Positions 28,201 through 39,000 of a stretch of 64,000 nt of DNA are shown here, piece after piece (the first letter of the stretch is position 1; every line of letters starts with the position of its first letter). The stretch is taken from the NCBI GenBank assembly GCA_013397075.1, contig VWZS01004498.1, positions 124,001 to 188,000 on the forward strand, given 5' to 3'. The notes under the pieces were generated by a model that was not told where the DNA came from, did not search any database, and saw nothing but the letters and a program-made list of their open reading frames with translations. The translations under genes were made by a program, and so were the position numbers. This DNA is from Rhabdornis inornatus. Lineage: Eukaryota > Chordata > Aves > Passeriformes > Rhabdornithidae.

Positions 28201-31200
28201 CAACTCCTCTGAGCACACTGGCGGAAGGAAATGGCAGGAGTATGGATTAGATGTAAGCAATTTCTGTTTTCAGTGAGTCAGATACTTTCTGCTGTTGTGT
28301 GTTTGCTCTTACATTATCAGCTTTCCTCAAGTCAACATCCAAACACTTAAACTAACCAAAAGCTTAGCTGTTTTTTCCAAACAGGGACTATATTGGTAAC
28401 TAGAGGCAGTCCTCCAAAGTTAGCCATTGCATATGGTCCTCTGCATATCTTGAAAAACATTTCACTGACAAAAAAAATCTTTTTTCAAAATATTTGGATT
28501 AAAACAACATTCTGTCACCATAGAAGCCTACTTCTTAGCTGTAATTTTCCCTGGATGCAGCACTGCTGGATTTTCTCCATATAACTCTCAGTTGTGTCTG
28601 ACAGATGAGATTTGCTGGATGCGATTTGGTGTGGACCTATGGATACAGGTGTATCTGGCTGTTACTGCTCTCAGCACCTGTGGTCACGTGCTGGCTCAGG
28701 GGTCTGTTGCCTCACTCGTCACTGACATACACAGTAACCTGCTCCATTCCTTTATTCCTGTGGTGGTAGGAAGTAGATGCAAAGTGTTCAGGGGTTTTAG
28801 GTCTCTGGGGAATTGCCCAGTAAGAGATGCAGATCATGCTGACTGGAGGATCACTGCACTTGGCTGGATGCTCTGGGATGGGGGAGTGAGCTTGAGGAGT
28901 GTGGAGGAAGATGGAGATGCTGTATGGTGGACAGAGCACAGGGGCCTGGGATAACACACAGATTTGAAAGCACCTGAGAGCATCCTTACTTTTTTTTCCT
29001 AACCAGTCATGTCTTTTGTTTGTTCTTGTTGTTATCTATGTTTATGGTCCTCACTAGCTCCCCAACACCTGCACCTTTCACATACCTCTTACAATGGCAT
29101 AACTGAGCTAAACTAACTCTGCAATTTATTGAAACGGCTATGTGCAAAACAAAACAAAAAATATATCCTCTCTCTGCGGCCTAAGTAGGGCAGGAAAAAT
29201 TCTCACTGTGATTCTGGCTTGACATCTGTTTCTTTCCCAAGAACTACCCCATGCACTTCTGCTGAAGACCCTTCAGGCTCTTGCCTTCCATTTCTCCCCT
29301 TTTTGGTCCCTGCATGTAGCAGGATGCTGTTGCATCCCCCACACCAATCACTGCTGAATTGGGAAAGGTGCACTTCCCTATGGGGGATCCTCCTGTGTGT
29401 TGTTCAGCTTGGGCCAAATCCTATTTCAGGGCCACATAGACCTCATCCACTTTAACATGTGCCTGTGAATAAAGCTTATCATCCATCACCCCAATGGCAG
29501 TTGGTGGGAAAAGAAAGGCAGCTTTGGCTCTGGGTCTAGGCAAGAGCTCTCCATCACTGACTGGTATACCTCCTGTGCCCTGGCAGTTTGTGCAAGGGGT
29601 GGCATTTTTCAGTGTGGTGGAAAGTCATACTCAAACCACTCATTTCAGGTACTGCGGAGAGTTTCCTTGAAACGTCAAAAGTCCCCAACAAAGCAGGCTT
29701 CCTCTCTCTGGCAGTGGCAGCTCCCCAGAATTTCCCTGGGTCTCAGACATCCAGAATAACTTCTCCTCTATTGGTCTCTCTTTTGGCTGTCCAGATCTCT
29801 GCAAGTGGTTTTAAGGGTGAAAAGTTAGGGCCTCCTTTTGCTACCACAGCTTCCTCCATTCAGGATAGAACAATTTACATTCTCCCACCCTTGTAATGTC
29901 CTGTCTTGGGCCACAAAGTCTTGTAATCCCTTCACCAAAAGGATTGTCTTCTCAGCCAAAAGCTGTTCTTAGAAGACCATCACTGGTTTTAAAGGACTGA
30001 AAAATACTAACAGTAACATTTTAGATGTCACTTTGTTCCTCTGGAGCTCCTCAGCTTCAAAAGTTTTATCCCAGTTAGGATAGAGTGAAAATCCATGCTC
30101 TCCTGCTGAGTATAGACTTGTTATACAGCAGTCCCCAGTGTCTCAATTAAAACTTGTATCAGGTTACTTGAGTGCTAGACAGCCTTTTCACTCCTCTATG
30201 TGCAAGTGATTGAGAGTCACTCAGTCTCCTAAATATTTTTTCTTTACCCTATAAGGGAATTCTTCTTCAGTATCTTCCGGTAGCTTCATGTTCAACTAAA
30301 TTTGGTTTGGTACCCTTGTTGAACTCTTTAGGGACTTAAACTCATCTATCTATATTTTTATTTATAGATTTCTATATATTTAGAAACTTCAATAAAAGAG
30401 AAGAAGAAAAACACCTGATTTTTTTCAGGAGGGATTTACTGGCATGGTGTTGCATGGGAGGAGCACCTTCAGCGTCCTCTGAAGTTCTCATTCACAGTGC
30501 CAGACTCCTGGACTGACACTTGGTGCAGGGAGTGCCTCTGGCCTTGGGAGATTGTGGTGGTGGAACATGGGACATGCAGACTTACTAATGACTCAGGTCT
30601 AGCAAGGAAAGTGGGAGAAGGGGGGCTCACATTTCATGACATCACTGTAACTATTTTTGGCAAAAAAAGTTTAGTAACTTGGGACTCTGTTGAAATGGTT
30701 AATGAAACATATTGTGGTCTGTATAAAATTGATTGTAAGTGATTTTCCAACTGGTTTGTAATGTGTTTAGAGTTACCAAGTACTTTAGTGAGGATAGCTT
30801 AAAAGGACAGCTAATGTAGCCCAATTTCCTCAAATTCAGATTTTAAAACCAAAAGAAGTCTCTTCTTTCATTAGGAGAAAGTAATGTATTTAAAAAAAAA
30901 CAAAATCAACAGTGGTTTGGAAGTTGGGTCCTTTTGCAGAGGGGAGCAATCAGCATTTTAATTGGCAACTTCAGGGGTTTTTCCCCTTGAATTTATAAAT
31001 TCTGTTTTATTTCTACAGTTGTTTGTTCCTTCCTCTTTTTTTTGCTTGGAAATTAATCATGCAGGAAATGATTAACCACAGTGAGCTTGTCTGTCTGTCT
31101 CTGACTCAATGTTTAGGAGGGAGGGCCTTCAAGCAACTCAAAATGTCTGACCAGATACAAACCATGCACTTGCAGTGTGGTTGTTCACGCTGTCCATCCC

Positions 31201-34200
31201 ACAATAAAGGTCATGTTTCTTTTTGTTAGTTTTTAGCATTTGTCGTGCTCCTGATATGATTTCTGAAATACCAAATTAAATCTGAAGTGCCTAAAATTTG
31301 TGTTTCACTAGATTCAGTGTATGCCATTTTTGCCCATTGCACTTTACTCCACAGAGCAAGGGGCTCTTTGCAGAATGCCATGTATGCTTCCTCTCTCCTC
31401 TGTTTTGGTTTTTAAATGAAGGGAGTCTTTATCATGATGCATTGCATAACATAGCATTTTAATTTCGTTCCTGATGGTAGCTGCTGCATGTGCCTGGTAG
31501 TTTGCAGAAATCAGAGTTTCTGTATGCAGGTGTTCTTTACTTAGGCGGTGTTGGAGCATCTCCTTGCCAGCATCAAGGGCAGCTTTCTGCAGAGGCAGCA
31601 GACGTGGGCTGTGTGCACTCTACTCTCTGCCAGGCTGCAGGGAGGCTATGCCAGCCCTAGGGCTGTGGCCAGGGGAGGGCAGGGAGTGTCAGCATTGCAG
31701 TGCTAAGTGCCTGCTCGTGGCATGGGCAGCCTGGACTGAGTGGGCTGGATCTGCGGAGGAGCCTGCACTGGGCATGGTGCTGCTGGCACCCACTATGCAG
31801 TGGGAGAGCAGCTGCTGCAGCCAGCTGTGCAAATCCTTCTCTCTTGCTGACAATCCAGATCTCTGTGCTTGGGGCTTGCTGGCTGATGCTGCACTGTATG
31901 TAGGGGTTAGTTACTGCAATCATTTCTGCCACACCACCAGCACTCACCTAGACATAACAATTCTATATAGCTTCCTAAAAGCTGTGATAATTTACACTGA
32001 TACCTAGAAAATATACTAGGATGTCCTGGGTTTTCAAGTTCCAATACACCTTCAGCCTTGGTCTTTTGGAATCAGTTCCTTTTCAACACCTTGCAGCACC
32101 AAGCATTATAAGCAACTTGGTTGTTAACAGATTTGGTGGGTAACATTTATTTCTAGGTGGATTGGTTACTATTTCAGGTATTTTATAGTGTCAACCATTA
32201 GCAATTTAACATAATAGCCTTTTCTTAAATTCAGTTCTTTCCTACTGACTGGGAGCAAATAATGATGTGAGTCCATTACAGAAGTATAGGACAGTAACAA
32301 AAGCTTTCCTATAATCGTAGAGTTACACTTAACATCTCAGGACATCTCTATGCTCTGTGAGAAACAGATCCTGTGAATTGGTGATGAGCAAAGCAGCTGC
32401 AGAATTCGAATTCAGCATTGTGCTGATTCAGCTGCTTTGGTTCTGCAGCCCAAGAGGTGCTCTCATTCCATGGGCTACTCCCAGCACTGCCCTGTGCTAT
32501 GGGAGCAAGTCACCAGGTCACTGCATCTCTTCAGACCGTTGTTATTCTTCATATAGGCTTAGAGTGATCAAATTTTAAAATCCAGAGAGCGCATCTTTTA
32601 TTTTTGCTTGCAGTAAGTCAGACAAAGAAAATCTAACAACTGAACAGCAAGGATGAGTTAGAGCTTCGAAGACAGAGGTGCTGCTTCTTCCTGCAAAGTT
32701 TCAGAGTTGAGTTTCTGAAAAATCTCTTTTTCGTCAGCAGAAGCAGAGTCAGAGTGACAAAAGTAAGAGTGGAGCAGTATTGCAACTTGAGTTTTAAACT
32801 AAAATTTGACAATCTAGGGTGTTTTACAGGCTCTGTGTGTGCATTATGTTTTTGTGTGGGCGCACGGGTTTCTCAGTCACGCCATGTGATCTCTTTTCTG
32901 ATGGCTCCTAAAGGAAGTGTCTGCTCTAAAGCACCATGAGTAAACAACCCTGCAGGATGCTTGTGTTAAACTTCAGGCCAGTTTTGCCAGAGTTTGGTTT
33001 ATTACAGAAGGTTGTCATGTGCTTCCAAAATGCTATTTTCCTGCATGTCTCTGTAGGCTATAGGGCTGGTTCAACAGCAGTAAAATGTAAGCTCATCGTT
33101 GTGTACCTAATTTTGATGGCAGGTCTGTTGAGAGAGCCCTTCAGTACCAGAAATACCAGCTAGTGTGCAGTGGTTGAGTACAGGTACATGTAAGATGGGA
33201 TAGAGAAGGAGGGAACATCTAGTGCTTTTCTCCCCACTGCCTTCTTGCAAATCATGTATGCAGAGAGGGTTTTGGAGGAGCTGGATGTGTCTGTGGGTAG
33301 TGGCTTCCCTTTAGAGAACTCAGGCTTTAAGTATCACCTCACTTCCTCTTTATGCCACCAATTCCTTAAGAAGCTGTTCAAAAACAATCCAGTTAAAAGG
33401 GAAAAAAAGGTAAAACAGAGCAGCCCAAGTGGGAAACAATCTCTAACTGACAGGGAGGTAGACAAGTTATGGTATTTTACAGGAAGTGCTTCACAGACCT
33501 CCTGGCTCACTTGCTGCATTCAGGTCTGAGCTGCCTTAAGGGATTCATTTAAAAGTTGGATATCAAACCAAACTGTATTCTGCCTGCTCCAGAAACTTTC
33601 CTATGACACATGGAATGCCAAGGAGACTGATGGTACATTATCTAGACTGCTTTAACTTCTTAGCAAAGCAGTGCAGAGAGAATAATTTCTCTTTTTAATC
33701 TGATGAAGCAGTTAAAAGCTTGGTGAAATACCCTCATGGCACAGTTAAGCTGGAGACAACTGCAGCTGTGAAAAGACTGTGTTAAGAAACAGGATGGTTG
33801 TGGTCTACTGTAAGAAATAATTTTCCTGTTGACTATTTTTTTAAACAGGAAGCTGAAGAACAAAGCAGCATTAGTCTTGGTGCTTTTAATAGGTTTCAGA
33901 TTTCAGATATTGCATTTAGAATATGATGATTGGGAAGGGATAGGGCTTTGTGCAGAGTTTTATGTAACAAATGAGAGCTACAAATTTGGAAGATGGGAAT
34001 ATAGTTAAATTCAGGCAGATCCTCCAAGTATGAAGTTGTTGTTTCTGCAGAGGAGCTTAAGATGCTCACTAATGCAGCCGAGGACTGATGAGAGCGGGCT
34101 GGTCTGTTTGCAGGACGCTGTGAACGCGTGCATTTGCACAGCACTGTGTAGGCTTGGCTTCGCACAGTTTCCTCTTTGTCAGTCAGTCTGTCTATCCGCC

Positions 34201-35089
34201 AGCTTCCCCTCTGCTCTGCTCACTCTTTCACAGTAACTGGAAACAGTTTCTGCAGTATGGGAGAAGAAAACCTGCAGACACTCTAGAGCCTCATACCGCT
34301 TTGAACTGCATGATTTTTCTAGATGGTTAGCCAGAGCTATGGGTGATGCATCTGACTCCTTCCTCCCTAAAAATTTTACACAAAATCCATTGAAGTCTTA
34401 TTTCAGAAAATATTTCTTCTGAGGAAGGTAACTCAGCAATTTGGGAGGGAGAGGGGGAGGGAAGGAGGGTTACAGCTGTATTCTGATTCTTTTGAAGCAT
34501 GAGCATCTGATGAGATAAATCTGTACTTCTAAACAGTTTTTTCTGACACACTTATGGATCATGTCAGAACCACTACAGACTTCCTAGGTGGTGACTCACT
34601 GCAAATGCCATTTTGTTTCATTCAGCACATTTTCCTAAAGTTCATTTTAACGTAAAGGGTACTGTACCTGGCATGATGTTGATTTGACAGATACTGTGTT
34701 ATTACACTTCCCTTTGGTTTCATCTAAAACAATTAAGTTACTTTAAAAAGTAAGAGCTGTGTATTCATGTAAATAACTGCCCTGAGGACCTCAGCCATCA
34801 GCCTGGGGTTGCCTGGAGAATTACTCATGTTGCTATTCCCACTGTGTTTACCTGTTTTATGCAAACATTATGTAAGTAGTGGCAAATCATTGTTACTAAA
34901 GGTGGCTCAGGTGAATGGCCAGCATGGGTGAAAGCTCAGATAAGAGTAAAGCACATGCTGAAATGCCATAGCACTATCAGAAATGCTGCAAAGCTCCTGA
35001 TAGGCACAGTTCCAGCAAGCTGTGTGTGCCAAAATGCCACAAAAAGCCCTTGTGACTTGAAAATATAGTCCTTGAAACTTGGGCCTTTT

Positions 35090-35109
35090 TTGTTGTTGTT
35101 GTTGTTGTT
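35090..35109. repeat. (TTG)n microsatellite
   Basis: Six to seven TTG units follow a short T run. It lies in the presumed first intron, about 830 bases before the first coding exon of WIPF1. Confidence 0.8.
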
Positions 35110-35935
35110 CCATAATTTTGTTGCAATAAATCTCTATATCGCAGGTGTGACCCTCCTAGGATTTCCCAGGCTGAAAGTTCAGCTTGGAGTGGGGAAAAGT
35201 GGGAGCCTGGTCTCTGTCAGGGAAGCTTGCGAAAGGCTGAGCTTTAGCAGCCAGGCTTTTCCTGCAGCAGCCTGCAGTTGAGAGGCCAGGCTGCCTGATA
35301 GCTCTTCCTCCTCTGGGAGAGTATCCAGAACATGTCTATGTGTGCTGCTTCTGAGGAGGAGGAAGGTGCATTCAGACATGGTGATGGAGCTTGGGATTTT
35401 CAGAGCAAGCAGGGAGACAGGAAGAAGCATGAGTCCATCCCAGAGCTCTGCTGTTCCACTCTACCTAAAAAAGTGTAGGTGGAGGAATCTTTTAGCAGCT
35501 GAAGGGATTTAACAAGTCACCATCTCTTTCTGAGTATGATCTTAAAGTGTGATGCCTTCTTGAAATAAGGGCTGATGGTATAGCTACAGGCCTGTCCTGA
35601 AGTGCTTGCATGGGACTAAGATTGTTTGATTTAACATAGTTCAATTTGGTTAGTGCATTTTGTGCACTGCCACAGCAATTCATGGATTGTGTAAGTGTTC
35701 AAAACTGGATGTATATCTATGAGTTTGTATGGCAGTGGGGATCATGTAGGGAGCCCCTGTTTAAAGATGCAGCTGGTTTCCATACAATTAAATATGAAGT
35801 GCTTTTTATTATTTAGACTTCAAAAATGTAGAAAATAAACCTGTTAGCTGCAAGGATGTTTTTTAACTGAGTAGAAATTTATTTATTAAGATGTATTAAT
35901 CTCTAGACTTTGTGTATTTGTGGTTTGCTGTGCAG

Positions 35936-35973
35936 ATTTCTTAGCAAGAGCAGACAGAGCTCAGCCTTTCACC
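35936..35973 (+). other. WIPF1: WIPF1 5' UTR part of the first coding exon
   Basis: A good acceptor (tttgtggtttgctgtgcag) ends at 35935, so the exon carries 38 untranslated bases before the ATG. No upstream ATG lies in this piece. The rest of the 5' UTR must come from one or more non-coding exons upstream, which I could not locate. Confidence 0.75.
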
Positions 35974-36024
35974 ATGCCTGTGCCTCCCCCTCCAGCTCCC
36001 CCTCCACCTCCAACACTGGCCTTG
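35974..36024 (+). CDS. WIPF1: WIPF1 coding exon 1: start and proline-rich N terminus
   Basis: It encodes 17 residues, MPVPPPPAPPPPPTLAL, nearly identical to the human start (MPVPPPPAPPPPPTFAL from memory; Phe15 is Leu here). The APPPPP stretch is of the profilin-binding type. It ends in phase 0 at the donor gtaagt (36025). Reading through the donor gives an open frame of about 106 codons that is only intron. Confidence 0.97.
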
Positions 36025-39000
36025 GTAAGTTTTACAGAAGGTAAATGTATGTACTGTTCTCTGCTGCTGCTTGTCACTTTTAATAGGATGTCCAGGGATG
36101 CTGAGGTGTGGATGAGGGTATCCATGATATTTGGGGAAAACTCTCCAACATATTGTTTATGGTTGATCATTGATCCTACAAGAAAGATCATCACTTCTAT
36201 TGCCTTCCAGTTCTCATGTGGATGTCACTATCCACTCTAACTCTCCATCCCTTTATTCCTCCCACACTGGTGGCTGATCTGGAGGAGAGACAATGGCTTG
36301 TCTAAGGGGAGCTGAAGTCTTGCTATCCCCTTGCCTTTCTCCAAACATGTACTCCCACCTTCTCCCTTGGCCTACTCCAGTACTTTCATGACTTGAGCTG
36401 GAAAAGAATCAATCCTATTGTTTAAATTTGGTAAGGAAAACTATTAGCTAGCACAGCTCTCTCAGCCAGCCTGTGGTGTCAGAGCACAGGATCCATTGCT
36501 GGCACAACATGGTGGATGAAACTACATCAGACCTGACTTAAACTGGAATAGAGCTTGTGCTGTGCTTGCCCTCCCAACAGTCAGTCACCTCACTGACAAG
36601 AAGGAAGAGGCTTCTTGAAATGCCAATTTGAAGCACCTAGATATTTTCAGAGCAAAACTCTGGCTGATTACACAGAATGGGCTGTCTCCCACAAGTTTTT
36701 TCCTCATTTTCCACAAGCAAGATACAGAGTCTGCTTGGCCCCTCCATGACAACTCTCCTCCACCTTTCAGAAACTCTCCGTAACACTGATCTGTTAAGTT
36801 AGAAAATGTTTCAGGCACCATTTCCTAGAAGAAAGCCATATTTATGTGCATGTATATGTGCATATAAGTGTATTGTTTGGAGGTTTTTTGTTCTTTCTTG
36901 AAAAACTGTGTCACCAAAGCCTAAAGTGAAAAGAGAGGACCATTGAGACAAATCTCATATGTCCAAAGGTTTTATTTGGTCTATATGAAGAGCTCAATAT
37001 TACTGAAGTGGTGATTGCTATTTTTAAGTATTTCTATCCAAGCTAAAATAGTAGACAAAGGTCCATCTTTGCTCTGATTTACCTAGAAATGGTGTTTCAC
37101 CACAACTTTCAAGAATGTCCACCTTCTTGTATAATCAAGTTGTGTATAGTTTGTTCTTGTTTAGTCTCCAAAATGGCAATTTGCCATAGATATGCCTTGG
37201 CTTTAAAAAAATCAGAGATTCGAAATCATGAGTTCAAAAAAGGTGAATTCACATAGAAGTGTTCTGTTTCTAATAAATAATGGGGGTTAGAAAGCAGTAT
37301 TGGGGACTTCGAGTCAGTAACAATGCCAGCTACCTTTAATATCATCCATAAAAGTAGATATGGCATTCTACCTACCCACTCTAATGCTGTTAAAACAGAC
37401 ACTGAAGTCTCTAGTAACTACCATATTTGAACAGAACTTTGTATCTAGAAGGTGGGGTTTATTTTGCCTCCTCGTTTGTAATTTTTGTTTTGCAGGCAAA
37501 TACTGAAAAGCCATCCCTAAGCAAGTCAGAACAAGCAGGGCGAAATGCTCTATTATCTGATATTACCAAAGGAAAAAAGCTGAAGAAGACTGTTACTAAT
37601 GACAGAAGTGCTCCAATTTTGGACAGTAAGTAAGATTCTACATGTTGGAATTTCTATAGGCATGAATGGTTATACAGATCTGAAAGCTGAAAATTATTTT
37701 ATATATCATCGGATGAATTGCCATGAGAGTAGATAAAAGAAAGTGCCAGAAACTGGCATGCGTAAAAATAAATTCTATTCATCATGAATGAACAGTCAGC
37801 TGAGAAATCAAGTACTGCTTATGAAATGTGAATGCTAATTTGTTTGCTAATTCTCATAAAGTGGTTTATTTTCCTGTTTGCTTATGTCAGGAAACTATGC
37901 AAGCCCTACCAGGAGTTCTGCTGAGGACCTGCAGCAGATCAGGCAAACAAAACCCCCATAAGGACTGAGGAGAGGACAGAGAATAAAGTGGAATTTCAGA
38001 CTCTACTTTTGCATAAACAATAGAAGAATAAATGCATGCCTGGCATGACATCATTGGCTCCAGTACCACTTAGAGCAAAACCAGGGGCAGAAGCCACAGC
38101 TCTACCTGTGTGTCACTGCTGCATGCAGTTTTGCCACTCCTGGAGTGACTCAGGGGTGTTATCTTTTTGGCTGAGCCTTGCTGCTCAGCCAGCCCAGCAG
38201 TACTGCACAAGGCAGTGCCTCTACTTACCTGAATGGAAATAAGGTCTGTATCCAGCTGTGCTGCTGCTGTGTCTCACAGCACATCTTGGTAGGTGCCAAG
38301 AGGAGGCTGGAGAAGCCCATGTAGCACAAGTATTGGGAAGGCAGAACAGAAACAGAAGAGTGAGGAAAACAGGCCTATGGTGACAGAGGAACAGCATTCA
38401 TCACCTAAAGAGAAAAGACACTTCTACAGACTGATTAGCAAGTGTCATACACCTCAGTCTAGGTTTGGCCATGCAATTAAAGGCTGGACTGTGACAGGAA
38501 CATGATGACGAAAGAAGGAAATACCCAGAAGAATGTGACCAAATAAAAATAATTAAAAAAGAATTAGATACAGTCCTGCAATCAGCCAGCTACAGTTTTT
38601 AAAGATTATCTTTGAATGTGAAGTTACATGTTCTAGCTATAGTAATGAGCTGAAGGGGATTAAAGGAGGGGGTAAACAGTAGGATAAAAATTATGCAGCC
38701 TATTATCTTATTTACATGTATTAACAAATCATGATGAAAGACTAAACCATGGAAGCAGCATTTCTCCAGAGGTTAACACCCTCTCTGAGTCAGAGCCAAA
38801 CTGAGCTGACATGCTTAAGAAAGAGAAGGATAATGTGGAACATTCCCCCCTGGATACACTCTTCCTTTTTCCTTGGGGAAATTTTTAGAAGTGCTTGTCA
38901 TCCACATTTCAAAGTTTTAATTACTTTGAAATCAGTGAAATTTTTACCCACCCAAATTTGTGGAAATCAAGATTCCAAGAAATGAATCAATTGATCTTAG

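Larger units (their letters stand above)
1..35935. other. Long non-coding stretch, presumed WIPF1 first intron or 5' flank
   Basis: I see no exon that I can assign to a known protein in this stretch. The open frames are short (longest 217 codons, on the minus strand at 20907-21560), use no recognisable domain and are scattered over all frames. It ends in a clear splice acceptor (tttgctgtgcag, to 35935) before the first coding exon of WIPF1. Mammalian WIPF1 has a very long first intron after a non-coding exon, so this is probably that intron, or intron plus upstream DNA. No strong CpG island marks a promoter. Slightly GC-richer patches lie near 11400-11650, 15000-15170 and 31560-31830. It holds two decayed CR1-type fragments and short simple repeats, listed separately. 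Confidence 0.5.
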
